NCBI GenBank assembly: GCA_913056185.1
Contig: CAJXLV010000007.1
Coordinates: forward strand, 1 to 64,000
Direction of reading: 5' to 3'
DNA from: an uncultured Bacteroidota bacterium
Lineage (GTDB): Bacteria > Bacteroidota > Rhodothermia > Rhodothermales > Salinibacteraceae
Length of the DNA: 64,000 bases
In this document: one piece after another, positions 52,554 to 60,936 of the stretch
Position numbering within the stretch: position 1 is the stretch's first letter
How the letters are laid out: each line of letters starts with the position of its first letter
Made by a program: the position numbers and the translations under genes
The notes under the pieces: generated by a model
Seen by the model: the letters and a program-made list of their open reading frames with translations, nothing else
Database searches by the model: none
Told to the model about the DNA's origin: nothing

Positions 52554-54062
52554 TTAGTCGGCGGGAGCCGGCCGGGGCGCCTGCGCGGACGGGTCGGCCG
52601 AGGGGCGGGAGGGCGTGTGCTCGCCGTACAGGTAGTCGATCACGTCGTCGGCGTCGTACTGCGGATCCTCCGCCGAGCCGAGGGGCAGGTCTTCCAGCGC
52701 ATCGCCCCCTGTAAAGAGCGGCGGCTCTGGGCCATCGGTGCGCCGCTGCGCGTGGCCGATGTTGGCGAGCAGGGCGTTGCAGAGGCAGGCGCGCCCTTCC
52801 GCCTCCTCCGGATCGCCCCCCCGGCTCTCGTACGTCTTTACGGGCTCGGCCGGGCAGCGCCCCATAAGGCGCCCCTTCCCGTCCAGGTACGGCTCGCGCA
52901 GGTACCCAAGGTCGCACACGCGCCGCCGCTCCGCGTAGACCTCGTCCTCGGCCAGCGTGTCCTCGGCCGTCAGCACCTTGAACGGGAAGCCGGTGGAGGA
53001 GACACGCCCCTCGGTACTGACCGAGAGGTCGCCGGTGTGGAGGCGACGAATGAGGCGACGCGTAGTGCCTTCCGGGTAGCCCGACTCGTCGGTGAGCGAA
53101 AAGAGCGACCCCACCTGAATGCCCGCGGCGCCGACGCTCCGGGCAAACCGCAGGCCGCGGGGCGACCCGTATCCGCCCGCCAGGTAGAACGGCTTGCCGA
53201 GCGCCCGGACCGCCTCCAAGTCGGCCTCGTCGCGATCGTCGTAGAGCGGGGTGTGGTCCTCCGCGTAGTTCTTGTTGCGCGGCGGGGCGTTGTGGCCGCC
53301 CGCCACGGGCGTCTCCACCACCCATCCGTCCAAGTGGTCGTCGGGCAGCTTGGTGTCGAGGATGCGCGCCAGCACGTCCGATGACACGATGGGCAGAAAC
53401 AGGGGAGCATCCAGCATGGGCGGGTCGTCGAGGACATCGGCCGGGTCGAACCGGTAGGTGAACGCCCCGTCCGCGTCGGGCGCCTGGCTCGTGTCCACGT
53501 CCAGCCCCAGCGCGGCCGGCTCGCCCGCCGCGAGCTTCGGGATCTGGCGCGCCTCCTCCATCGGGATGCCCGCCCCGATGGACACGATGTCGACCCCGGC
53601 CAGCAGGGCGCCGTAGATGCAGGGCAGGGTGTAGCGCTTGAGCTTGGCCAGCAGGTTGAGGCCCACGAGTCCGTCGTGTCCTTCGTTGGCCAGGCGCACC
53701 TCGGTGAAGGTGGTCGCCGCGAGAATGCGCTGCGAGCGGACCGACGGGTCGAAGCCGTGCATGTTGACGAGGTCGTACGACTCGCCCGGCGCACGCCCCT
53801 CGGGTTGATAGAAACGGTCGACCAAGTCCTCGGCAATGTCGGCGTCGGGGTACTCGGCCAGTACGCGGCGCCGGCCGTGCGGGTCGCCCTCCTGCAGTTC
53901 TCGCACCACGACGGCGTCGATGCCTGTGCCGGACACGATGCCGATTTCTCCGCGCTGGGCCACGCGGCGGGCCAGGCGCCAGGTGGAGACCCCGATGCCC
54001 ATGCCGCCCTGGATGATGTTGGGAGGCGACATGCGGGAGAGGGCCGAAGGGGAGGAAGACAT
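52554..54062 (-). CDS. Nitronate monooxygenase / PfaD-like FMN-dependent protein
   Basis: 502-aa FMN protein of the 2-nitropropane-dioxygenase family. The N-terminus IIQGGMGIGVSTWRLARRVA, VGLNLLAKLKRY, DIVSIGAGIPME, GWVVETPVAGGHNAPP and GAAGIQVGSLFSLTDES match. At about 500 aa it is longer than simple members (310-360 aa), due to extra C-terminal sequence with a Cys-rich part (RVCDLGYLREPY, GRCPAEP, RACLCNALLANIGHAQR). This C-terminal part is reminiscent of PfaD, though no polyketide genes are near. ThiO is 8 bp upstream, so they form an operon. Confidence 0.82.
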   Translation of the reverse strand: MSSSPSALSRMSPPNIIQGGMGIGVSTWRLARRVAQRGEIGIVSGTGIDAVVVRELQEGDPHGRRRVLAEYPDADIAEDLVDRFYQPEGRAPGESYDLVNMHGFDPSVRSQRILAATTFTEVRLANEGHDGLVGLNLLAKLKRYTLPCIYGALLAGVDIVSIGAGIPMEEARQIPKLAAGEPAALGLDVDTSQAPDADGAFTYRFDPADVLDDPPMLDAPLFLPIVSSDVLARILDTKLPDDHLDGWVVETPVAGGHNAPPRNKNYAEDHTPLYDDRDEADLEAVRALGKPFYLAGGYGSPRGLRFARSVGAAGIQVGSLFSLTDESGYPEGTTRRLIRRLHTGDLSVSTEGRVSSTGFPFKVLTAEDTLAEDEVYAERRRVCDLGYLREPYLDGKGRLMGRCPAEPVKTYESRGGDPEEAEGRACLCNALLANIGHAQRRTDGPEPPLFTGGDALEDLPLGSAEDPQYDADDVIDYLYGEHTPSRPSADPSAQAPRPAPAD

Positions 54063-54070
54063 AATCAGTG

Positions 54071-55210
54071 CTATGTTTGTGCTACGTCAGGCGAAACAGT
54101 GTCGAAGCGGGCCGGCTGGAAGGGCTCGATCCAGTCGGAAAGGGTGCCGGTACGGAGGTAGCGGGCCACCTCCTGGGCGGTGATCGGCGTCAGCAAAACG
54201 CCGTGGCGGTAATGCCCGGTGGCCGCCACGACGCCCGGCGCGACGGGGCCGAGGACTGGTGCATTGTCGCGGCTGGCGGGGCGGAAGCTGGCACAGGTGC
54301 ATTCGACGGGCAGGTCGAGCAGGCCGGGCACCACCTCCCACCCGCCCTCCAGGTTTTCGTAGAGCCCGCCGGCAGTCACGTCGTCATTAAACCCGTCCTC
54401 TTCCGCCGTCGCGCCCACCACCACGCGCCCGTCGCTCTTTGGCACCACGTAGGCGTCCGGCCCGCGCACAACGTGTTGCAGGTCGAAGGTGAACGTCCCC
54501 TCCAATGCCATCGCCTCGCCCTTGACGGGGCGAATGGGCAGCGCGCCGTTGAGTCCATCGAGCGAGCGAGACCAGGCCCCCGCCGCCACAACCACGGTGT
54601 CTCCTTCCACGCGGTCTCCGTCTGCCGTTACCACGGCGGGGCGGCTCGCGTCGGGATCCACCGCCTCGATCGGCGTATGCTCGTGCAGGCGCCCCCCGTG
54701 CTTCCGCACGCCCGTCTGCAGCGCGTCCACCACCGATCGGTTGTCAACCTGATGATCATTCGGGGACCAGAGCGCCGCCGAGAGGCGCGGCGCCAGAAAC
54801 GGCTCTTGGGCGCGGGCCTCGTCGCCGGACCACCATTCCACGTCCAGCCCCTGATCCTGCTGAAAACGATGGCGGCGCTGGAGCGCCTCGGCGGCGTCGC
54901 GGTCGTCGGCCACGATGAAGGTGCCCTCCGTCCGCAGCCCCACGTCCGCCCCCGTGTCCGCCTCCAGGGCATCCGCAAAGGCGGGCCAGCGCCGGCGGCT
55001 CTCCGTGTTGAGGGCGTGGAGCGTGGTCTCCTCAAATTCGAGTTCGGCGTCCGGCGCGAGCATTCCCGCCGCCACGTGGGAGGCTCCGCGCCCGGCCTCG
55101 CCGGCCTCGAAGAGGACCACGTGCCCCCCAGCCCGGGCCAGCTCCCACCCGATGGAGAGCCCGATAATGCCGGCACCGATGATGAGCGTGTGTGGATGGC
55201 TGCGAGACAT
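54071..55210 (-). CDS. thiO: ThiO-type glycine oxidase / FAD-dependent oxidoreductase
   Basis: 379-aa DAO-family flavoprotein. FAD motifs are TLIIGAGIIGLSIGWELARA and VVVAAGAWSRSL, with AGMLAPDAELEFEE and C-terminal HYRHGVLLTPITAQEVARYL, as in ThiO. ThiO makes iminoglycine for the thiazole of thiamine. No thiamine genes are close, so sarcosine or D-amino-acid oxidation is possible. It lies between hemN (57 bp) and the nitronate monooxygenase gene (8 bp), all on the minus strand. Confidence 0.82.
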   Translation of the reverse strand: MSRSHPHTLIIGAGIIGLSIGWELARAGGHVVLFEAGEAGRGASHVAAGMLAPDAELEFEETTLHALNTESRRRWPAFADALEADTGADVGLRTEGTFIVADDRDAAEALQRRHRFQQDQGLDVEWWSGDEARAQEPFLAPRLSAALWSPNDHQVDNRSVVDALQTGVRKHGGRLHEHTPIEAVDPDASRPAVVTADGDRVEGDTVVVAAGAWSRSLDGLNGALPIRPVKGEAMALEGTFTFDLQHVVRGPDAYVVPKSDGRVVVGATAEEDGFNDDVTAGGLYENLEGGWEVVPGLLDLPVECTCASFRPASRDNAPVLGPVAPGVVAATGHYRHGVLLTPITAQEVARYLRTGTLSDWIEPFQPARFDTVSPDVAQT

Positions 55211-55267
55211 GCGATGGTCGGGATCGATGAGATGCGTGTGCGCGCGTGGAGGCTCAGTCCCCCTGCC

Positions 55268-56650
55268 TCATACGCTTTCGGAGTAGGCCGGCTGTTCGTG
55301 GGGAGCGGCCTCGTGCAGGTAGGCGTCGAACGCCGAGGCGATGTTGCGCACGAGGAGCCGCCCCGGCGGACGCACCTCGATTTCGTCCGAGCGCAGCGCC
55401 ACCAGCCCGTCGGCCTCCAACGGGCGCAGGCGGTCGAGGGCCGCCCCGAAGTGAGCGTCGAAGTCGACGCCGAATCGGTCTTCCACCGCCTCTTTCTGCA
55501 ATGTCATGTTGCACATGAGCTCCATGATGACGTGGCGCCGCAGCCGGTCTTCCTTCGTGAGGCGGTACCCGCGGTACACCGTCAGCTCCGAGCGGTTGAT
55601 TGCGTCGTAATAGGCCCGCAGGGCCTTGGCATTCTGAGCGTAGAGGCCCGAGAGCTGGTGGATGCCCGAAATGCCGAAGGCATAGACGTCGGCCCCGGCG
55701 CGGGTAGAATAGCCCTGGAAGTTGCGGCGGAGCGTGCCGCGTTGCTGCGCCAGTGCCAGTTCGTCGTCGGGCTTCGCGAAATGATCCAGCCCGATGAAGC
55801 GGTACCCGCCACGGCCCGTCAGCGTCTCCAGCGCGTGCCCAAAGAGCCGCAGTCGCTCAGCCGGCGCCGGCAGCGCGTCTTCGGGAATCAGGCGCTGATG
55901 CTCCAGCACCGACGGCACGTGGGCGTAGCTGTAGAGCGCAATCCGATCCGGCGCGAGGTCGAGGACGCCCGCCAGCGTGTCGGCGAACGTCTCGGGGGTC
56001 TGGTGGGGAAGGCCGTAGACGAGGTCGATGTTGATGCCGTCAAAGCCATGTGCGCGGGCCCACCGGACCGCCGTGCGGGTCAGGCGCTCCGGCTGGACCC
56101 GGTGGATGGCCTCCTGCACTTGTGCATCGAAGGTCTGCACGCCCAGGCTGAGCCGGGTACACCCCGCCGCCCGCGCCGCGGCGATGTGCTTCTCCGTGAG
56201 GCCTCGCGGATCGGCCTCAATGCTCATCTCGACGTCCGGCGCCACCTCAAACCGATCGCGCAGGAACGCGCCCAACGCCCGAATCTGCGTCGGCGTGAGC
56301 AGCGTCGGGGTGCCGCCGCCCCAGTGAATCTGCGTGACCGGCCGCCGAGACGACAGCCGCGGGGCAAGCAGATCGATCTCGCGCTTCAGGTAGCGCAGGT
56401 ACTTTTCGATCCGCGCCGGGTCGTGGGTCACCTTCATGTGGCACCCGCAGTAGTAGCAGAGCTGGCGGCAAAAGGGCAGATGCAGGTAGAGCGACAGCGG
56501 GGCCTCCGGGGCCACGGCGTTCGAGCGCTGCACCGTTTGCTGGAAGGCCTCCCGCCCCACGTCGTCGCCAAAGTGTGGGGCAGTCGGGTAGCTGGTGTAG
56601 CGGGGGAGCGACCGGTTGTACCGGCGAAGCAGGTCGAGATCGGCGTCCAT
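55268..56650 (-). CDS. hemN: Oxygen-independent coproporphyrinogen III oxidase
   Basis: 460-aa radical-SAM enzyme of heme synthesis. The N-terminal NRSLPRYTSYPTAPHF is specific to true HemN rather than HemW. The Fe-S motif is LPFCRQLCYYCGCH (C-x3-C-x2-C), followed by HWGGGTPTLLTP and GVQTFDAQVQEAIHR. The ATG at 56650 begins MDADLDLLRRYNRSLPRYT; a longer frame to 56734 is not conserved. It is divergent from crtI, with the shared 50-bp module in between. Confidence 0.95.
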   Translation of the reverse strand: MDADLDLLRRYNRSLPRYTSYPTAPHFGDDVGREAFQQTVQRSNAVAPEAPLSLYLHLPFCRQLCYYCGCHMKVTHDPARIEKYLRYLKREIDLLAPRLSSRRPVTQIHWGGGTPTLLTPTQIRALGAFLRDRFEVAPDVEMSIEADPRGLTEKHIAAARAAGCTRLSLGVQTFDAQVQEAIHRVQPERLTRTAVRWARAHGFDGINIDLVYGLPHQTPETFADTLAGVLDLAPDRIALYSYAHVPSVLEHQRLIPEDALPAPAERLRLFGHALETLTGRGGYRFIGLDHFAKPDDELALAQQRGTLRRNFQGYSTRAGADVYAFGISGIHQLSGLYAQNAKALRAYYDAINRSELTVYRGYRLTKEDRLRRHVIMELMCNMTLQKEAVEDRFGVDFDAHFGAALDRLRPLEADGLVALRSDEIEVRPPGRLLVRNIASAFDAYLHEAAPHEQPAYSESV

Positions 56651-56831
56651 GTCGTCGCGAACAAAGCAGTGCAAAAAAACGGCCCACGAGGCAGCGAGAA
56701 GAGCATCCGGGGAAGAGCGCCCGGCCGTGCTCACCGCGCCTCTGTAGGTCTATAGGGGGCAGGGGGGTGCAGGTCGGCAGTGCAGCAGCAGATACAGGGT
56801 AAAAGCGGAGGACCAGGCTTCCCAGCGCAGA

Positions 56832-56881
56832 AGGTTACTAAACAGAAAAGAATATGTTTTTATCTGAATTTAGACGAACCT
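56832..56881 (+). promoter_or_regulatory. Shared 50-bp upstream module, copy C
   Basis: AGGTTACTAAA, A-run, TGTTTTTATCTGAATT, then GACGAACCT. It ends 69 bp before crtI. The divergent hemN gene starts 181 bp to the left. See copy A for the alignment. Confidence 0.6.
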
Positions 56882-56950
56882 GTTGCCTGCTGCCGCGAAG
56901 AATAAAGTGTCTTGCGGACACGTGTCCCTTCTCACCCACCTTCTTTCATC

Positions 56951-58417
56951 ATGGGCGAATCGATTTCCATCGTCGGGGGCGGCATTGGCGGCCTCTCGAC
57001 GGCGTGCTACCTGGCCGATGCCGGAGCGGACGTGACGGTGCTGGAGCAGCACGATACCCTGGGCGGCGTGGCCGGCACCGCCGAGATGGAGGGCTTCCGC
57101 TTCGATACCGGGCCCTCCTGGTACCTGATGCCGGAGGTGTTCGAGCGATTTTTTGACCACTTCGGCCGGTCGGTCGACGACGCCTACACGCTGGAGCGCC
57201 TCGATCCCAGCTACCGCATCTTTTGGAAGGACGGCGATCGCATGGACGTGCCCGCCGATCCGGAGGCACTCGCGCCCAAGCTGGAGGCCTACGAGGCGGG
57301 AGCGGCCGATGCGTTCCACCGGTACCTCGACCATGCGGAGGAGGTGTACGACCTGGCGATGGAGCGCTTCATCTACCCCGGTCGCTCCAGCCTCCGCGAC
57401 TGGCTGTCGCTGGATGTGCTTCGCTCAGTGCGCGCCCTTCCGCTGCTGCGCTCAATGGACGCTCACGTGCAGGGCTACGTGGAGCACCCGAAGCTGCGCC
57501 AGCTGCTGGAGTATAAGCTCGTCTTTTTGGGCGGCTCGCCCTACAACACGCCCGCCCTCTACACCCTCATGAGCCACGTCGACTTCAACCAGGGGGTGTA
57601 CCACCCGCACGGAGGCATGCAGGCACTGGTGGATGCGCTCGCGGAGCTGGCCGAGGACCTGGGGGCGACGTTGGAGACGGACGCGCCCGTCGAGGGCTTG
57701 GATGCGCGTGGGACAGGGGTTCAGGTACACGCCAACGGGCACACGCACCGCGCCGATCGGGTGGTGGCCAACGCGGCCCCGGCTCACGTTGAGCGCACCC
57801 TCCTGCCCCCGGCCCAGCGCGACCACGATGATGCGTACTGGGACGGTCGCACCTACGGCCCCTCGGCCTACCTGCTGTATCTTGGGGTGGAGGGCCCCGT
57901 CGACCCGCTCCTGCATCACTCGCTCGTGCTTCCCCCCGACTGGGATCCGCACTTCGAGGCGGTGTTCGACACCCCCGGCTGGCCCACCGATCCGGCCTAC
58001 TACCTCCACGTTCCCTCCCAGACCGACCCGACGTTCGCCCCGGACGGCCATCACTCGGTGTTTGTGCTGGTGCCCATTGCGCCCGGGCTCCGCGACGGAT
58101 CGGCCCGACGCGCCTGGATGCGCGAGCGCGTGTTGGAGGACCTCGCCACACACGTGGTGGACCTGCGGGACCGCATCGTCACGGAGCGGGACGCCTGCGT
58201 GTCCGACTTTGCCGAGCACTTTGGGCAGCCGCAGGGCAATGCCCTCGGCCTCGCCCATACGCTGTGGCAGACCGGCCCCCTGCGTCCCTCGCACCGCGCA
58301 GACAACGCCCCGGGGCTCTACTACGTGGGCGCCGACACCCAGCCGGGCGTGGGCCTGCCCATGTGCCTCCTCAGCGGCGAGCACGTGGCCGACCGGATCG
58401 TCGGCGACGCCGCCTGA
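56951..58417 (+). CDS. crtI: Phytoene desaturase-family carotenoid oxidoreductase
   Basis: 488-aa FAD-dependent desaturase of the CrtI type. The FAD motif is SIVGGGIGGLSTACYLADAG, the substrate region contains FDTGPSWYLMPEVFERFF, and the C-terminus YYVGADTQPGVGLPMCLLSG is typical. It would make conjugated carotenoids such as lycopene; a CrtD/CrtN-like 3,4-desaturation in acyclic carotenoid (salinixanthin) synthesis is also possible. It is followed 64 bp later by blh, so the two likely form an operon. No phytoene synthase or cyclase is in the window. Confidence 0.9.
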   Translation: MGESISIVGGGIGGLSTACYLADAGADVTVLEQHDTLGGVAGTAEMEGFRFDTGPSWYLMPEVFERFFDHFGRSVDDAYTLERLDPSYRIFWKDGDRMDVPADPEALAPKLEAYEAGAADAFHRYLDHAEEVYDLAMERFIYPGRSSLRDWLSLDVLRSVRALPLLRSMDAHVQGYVEHPKLRQLLEYKLVFLGGSPYNTPALYTLMSHVDFNQGVYHPHGGMQALVDALAELAEDLGATLETDAPVEGLDARGTGVQVHANGHTHRADRVVANAAPAHVERTLLPPAQRDHDDAYWDGRTYGPSAYLLYLGVEGPVDPLLHHSLVLPPDWDPHFEAVFDTPGWPTDPAYYLHVPSQTDPTFAPDGHHSVFVLVPIAPGLRDGSARRAWMRERVLEDLATHVVDLRDRIVTERDACVSDFAEHFGQPQGNALGLAHTLWQTGPLRPSHRADNAPGLYYVGADTQPGVGLPMCLLSGEHVADRIVGDAA

Positions 58418-58481
58418 GCCGGCCTTCGGCCGCGCATCGAACCTGCGTCCTCCCGCCACTCCCCACTCCCTCAACGTGCCC

Positions 58482-59534
58482 ATGCCTGCCTCCTCCACTG
58501 CCACCGTCCCCCACTCCTCTACGCGCCGGGCCCCGGCGCAATCGCCCGCCACCGCCGCCGTGTGGGCGTCGCGCATCACCCTCGGGGCCCTGGCGCTTGG
58601 GGGAATTGGGGCTTCCCTCTTCAACGTCTCACTGTCGATGCAGGCCCAGATGGTGGGCTACCTCATCGGCATGGTGGCCCTCAATCTGCCCCACGGCGGC
58701 TACGAGCACTTTGAGAACCTGCGCCACCGCCGCGTCTCGTTTAGCCTGCGCTACATCGCGCTCTATCTCACCTTTCTGGCGGCCTTCGTAGGCTTCTTCT
58801 TCGTTGCCCCCGTGGCCGCCCTGGGCCTGGCCTTCTCCACGGCGGTCGTGAAGGGCGGACACGGCGGCCTGAAGGTGATGGATGCCCTCTGTGGCACCGA
58901 CCATCTGCCGTCGCAGTGGCAGCGGGGCCTCGCGGCGTTTGTGCGCGGCGGCGCGGTGATGCTGGTGCCCCTGCTGGCGTGGCCCGGCATCTACATCGGG
59001 TTTTCCACCTACATGGTGCAGATTTTTGGGGCCACGGGGCCGCTGCCCCTCGCCACGCACCTCTCCACCGTGCAGGCCGCCGTGGGCTCTGTTTACGGCC
59101 TTGCCGTCGCTGTGCACCTGGGCGCAGGCTTTGTGCAGAGCGGCGGCTCGGCCGCGTGGCGCACCGACCTGGCGGAAACAGCCCTCCTGATCGCCTACTT
59201 CACGTTCGTCCCCATGATGCTGGCCGTGGGGCTCTACTTTCCGCTCTGGTATACCCTCCGCCAGACCGCCCGCACCACCGCCATCGCCCCGGACACACCG
59301 GCGCCGGACCGCCTGTCGCTGCCGCGCACCTGGGCCGCAATGGTGGTGGGGGCGCTCGTCACCTTCGGCCTCATGGCGGCCCTCTACGCGCTCGTCCCCA
59401 ACCCAATGGGCGGGGCGTCGCTGCTCGCGGGGGCGGTGTCGTTCTACACGGTGTTCGTCTGTATCCTGGCGCTGCCCCACATCGTGGTGGGCGACTGGCT
59501 GGACCAGGCCCGCGGCATCTGGTACGTCCCGTAG
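58482..59534 (+). CDS. blh: Brp/Blh-type beta-carotene 15,15'-dioxygenase
   Basis: 350-aa integral membrane enzyme cleaving beta-carotene to retinal. Family histidines are in LPHGGYEHFENLRHRR, GGHGGLKVMDALCGTDHLP, VAVHLGAGF and LPHIVVGDWLDQ. About eight hydrophobic helices are present. The N-terminus (Ser/Thr/Ala-rich) is not conserved; ATG 58482 gives MPASSTATVPHS. It lies just after crtI, which fits a carotenoid-to-retinal pathway feeding a rhodopsin such as xanthorhodopsin. No rhodopsin gene is in the window. Confidence 0.9.
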   Translation: MPASSTATVPHSSTRRAPAQSPATAAVWASRITLGALALGGIGASLFNVSLSMQAQMVGYLIGMVALNLPHGGYEHFENLRHRRVSFSLRYIALYLTFLAAFVGFFFVAPVAALGLAFSTAVVKGGHGGLKVMDALCGTDHLPSQWQRGLAAFVRGGAVMLVPLLAWPGIYIGFSTYMVQIFGATGPLPLATHLSTVQAAVGSVYGLAVAVHLGAGFVQSGGSAAWRTDLAETALLIAYFTFVPMMLAVGLYFPLWYTLRQTARTTAIAPDTPAPDRLSLPRTWAAMVVGALVTFGLMAALYALVPNPMGGASLLAGAVSFYTVFVCILALPHIVVGDWLDQARGIWYVP

Positions 59535-59541
59535 TGTACCC

Positions 59542-59579
59542 TCCCATGGGGGGACTTCCCGTGGGGGGACCTCCCGTAG
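59542..59579. repeat. 15-bp tandem duplication after blh
   Basis: TCCCATGGGGGGACT, then TCCCGTGGGGGGACC (two mismatches), then TCCCGTAG. The final TCCCGTAG also appears at the blh stop (59527-59534). Confidence 0.7.
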
Positions 59580-59630
59580 CCGCACGCGTTCCTCTGCATC
59601 CTCTGCTCGCGCATTGCTGTCTGCCATTCC

Positions 59631-59849
59631 ATGGACTCGGATCAGATCATCGTCCGCGACTCCATCATCTTCGCCGTCGCGCTCATGTTTGTGGCCGCGG
59701 GACTGGCCGATGCGGTGCACATCCTTACGGGCCTCTCGTGGTGGGGCGCCGCGCCGCTCGGCGTGGCGCTGTGGGGGACTGCCGCCACGCTGCTCTACCG
59801 CCGCGTTCAGCGGCAACTGGCCGACGCGCCCAACGAAACGGCAGCGTAA
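59631..59849 (+). CDS. Small two-helix membrane protein, unknown
   Basis: 72-aa protein with two hydrophobic segments: SIIFAVALMFVAAGLADAVHI and WGAAPLGVALWGTAATLLY. It ends in a charged tail. It is the third gene after crtI and blh on the same strand (96 bp gap with the tandem repeat), so it may belong to the carotenoid/retinal group. No known family recognised. Confidence 0.55.
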   Translation: MDSDQIIVRDSIIFAVALMFVAAGLADAVHILTGLSWWGAAPLGVALWGTAATLLYRRVQRQLADAPNETAA

Positions 59850-59893
59850 CCTCCCTGCTCCCCACCAGGCCGTCCGCCTGCGACCGCCACGGG

Positions 59894-60766
59894 CTACCCG
59901 AACGCACGGAGGAGGCGCTCCACCTGCCCGGCGTAGCCGCCGCCGAAGAGGTTGAGGTGGTTGAGGAGATGGTAAAGGTTGTAGACGTCGCGTCGCGTCT
60001 CGTAGCCGGGCGCCAGGGCCCAGGCCTCGCGGTAGGCCGCGTAGAACGCGTCGTCGTATCCGCCAAAGAGCTCCGTCATGGCCAGGTCGGCCTCACGATG
60101 CCCGTAATACGTGGCGGGATCGATGACGGCCGGATCGCCCGTGGCCGTGATCATGTAGTTGCCCCCCCACAGATCGCCGTGGAGCACCGAGGCCTCGGGC
60201 GTGGCGGGCAGCATCTCGGGCAGGCGGCGGTAGAGCGCCTCCAGCGGAGGGGTCCAGGCACTGCGCCACCGCCCCTGGGCCCGCGCCCGCTCAATCTGCG
60301 GCGCCAGTCGCGCCTCTCGGAAAAACGTTGGCCAGTGGTCCATCCACGGGTTCGGCTGCGGGGTGCGCCCGATGAAGTTGTCCTGCTCGAAGCCGTATGC
60401 CGCGGCCGTGTGGCGGTGAAGCTGCGCCAGCCCCTCCCCAAACCGCCCCCAGAAGCGGCGGCCCTTCCGTCCGGTGTGGATCCATTCCAGGACGAGAAAT
60501 CCGGGACGCGTGTCTGTGGGCGCGGCGGTGTCGTGAACGGCCGGCACACGCAGCGGGCTGTTGGCGTCGGCCAGGGCTCGGAGCCCCGCCGCCTCCCCCG
60601 GAAAGGTGCGCGCCACCGCCTCGTCGCCGTATTTCAGAAACAGCGGGGCCCCGTCCGTTTCCAGCCGGCAGGCGTTGGCAATGCATCCGCCACCGACCGC
60701 CGCGGCCGATTCGACGGTGACGTCCAGGCGATCTTCCAGCGTCTCGCGAAGGGGCTCCGGCAACAT
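59894..60766 (-). CDS. Fructosamine/ketosamine-3-kinase-family protein
   Basis: 290-aa kinase of the FN3K/APH-like fold. The P-loop-like start GGGCIANACRLETDG, ATP-binding LFLKYGDEA, catalytic loop SVLHGDLWGGNYMI, metal site VIDPATYYGHREADLAM, and end YNLYHLLNHLNLFGGGY are all family features. Bacterial members usually phosphorylate ribulosamines or erythrulosamines on glycated proteins. The upstream gene on the same strand is a low-molecular-weight protein tyrosine phosphatase. The ATG at 60766 (MLPEPLRETLED) is preferred over the longer frame. Confidence 0.9.
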   Translation of the reverse strand: MLPEPLRETLEDRLDVTVESAAAVGGGCIANACRLETDGAPLFLKYGDEAVARTFPGEAAGLRALADANSPLRVPAVHDTAAPTDTRPGFLVLEWIHTGRKGRRFWGRFGEGLAQLHRHTAAAYGFEQDNFIGRTPQPNPWMDHWPTFFREARLAPQIERARAQGRWRSAWTPPLEALYRRLPEMLPATPEASVLHGDLWGGNYMITATGDPAVIDPATYYGHREADLAMTELFGGYDDAFYAAYREAWALAPGYETRRDVYNLYHLLNHLNLFGGGYAGQVERLLRAFG

Positions 60767-60936
60767 TGGGGCGTACGGGTGGGATGAGGGAAGCGTCGGC
60801 GTGGTGGGGCCAATGCGTGCGGCGGCGCATCCTGCGCGGTGACGAGGGAGGCAGGGCACGCGGGCAGCCCCCCTCTCGTCACTCTCTTTTTTCCTTTTCG
60901 GCCCCCTGCGCGCTCCAACCTCCGCGCGTTCCCCTC

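Noticed and set aside
49944-56881. Reading the shared module as an extracytoplasmic sigma promoter (GAAC and TCTGA)
   Set aside because: The order is reversed: TCTGA lies upstream of GAACC, so it does not match -35 followed by -10 on the gene strand.
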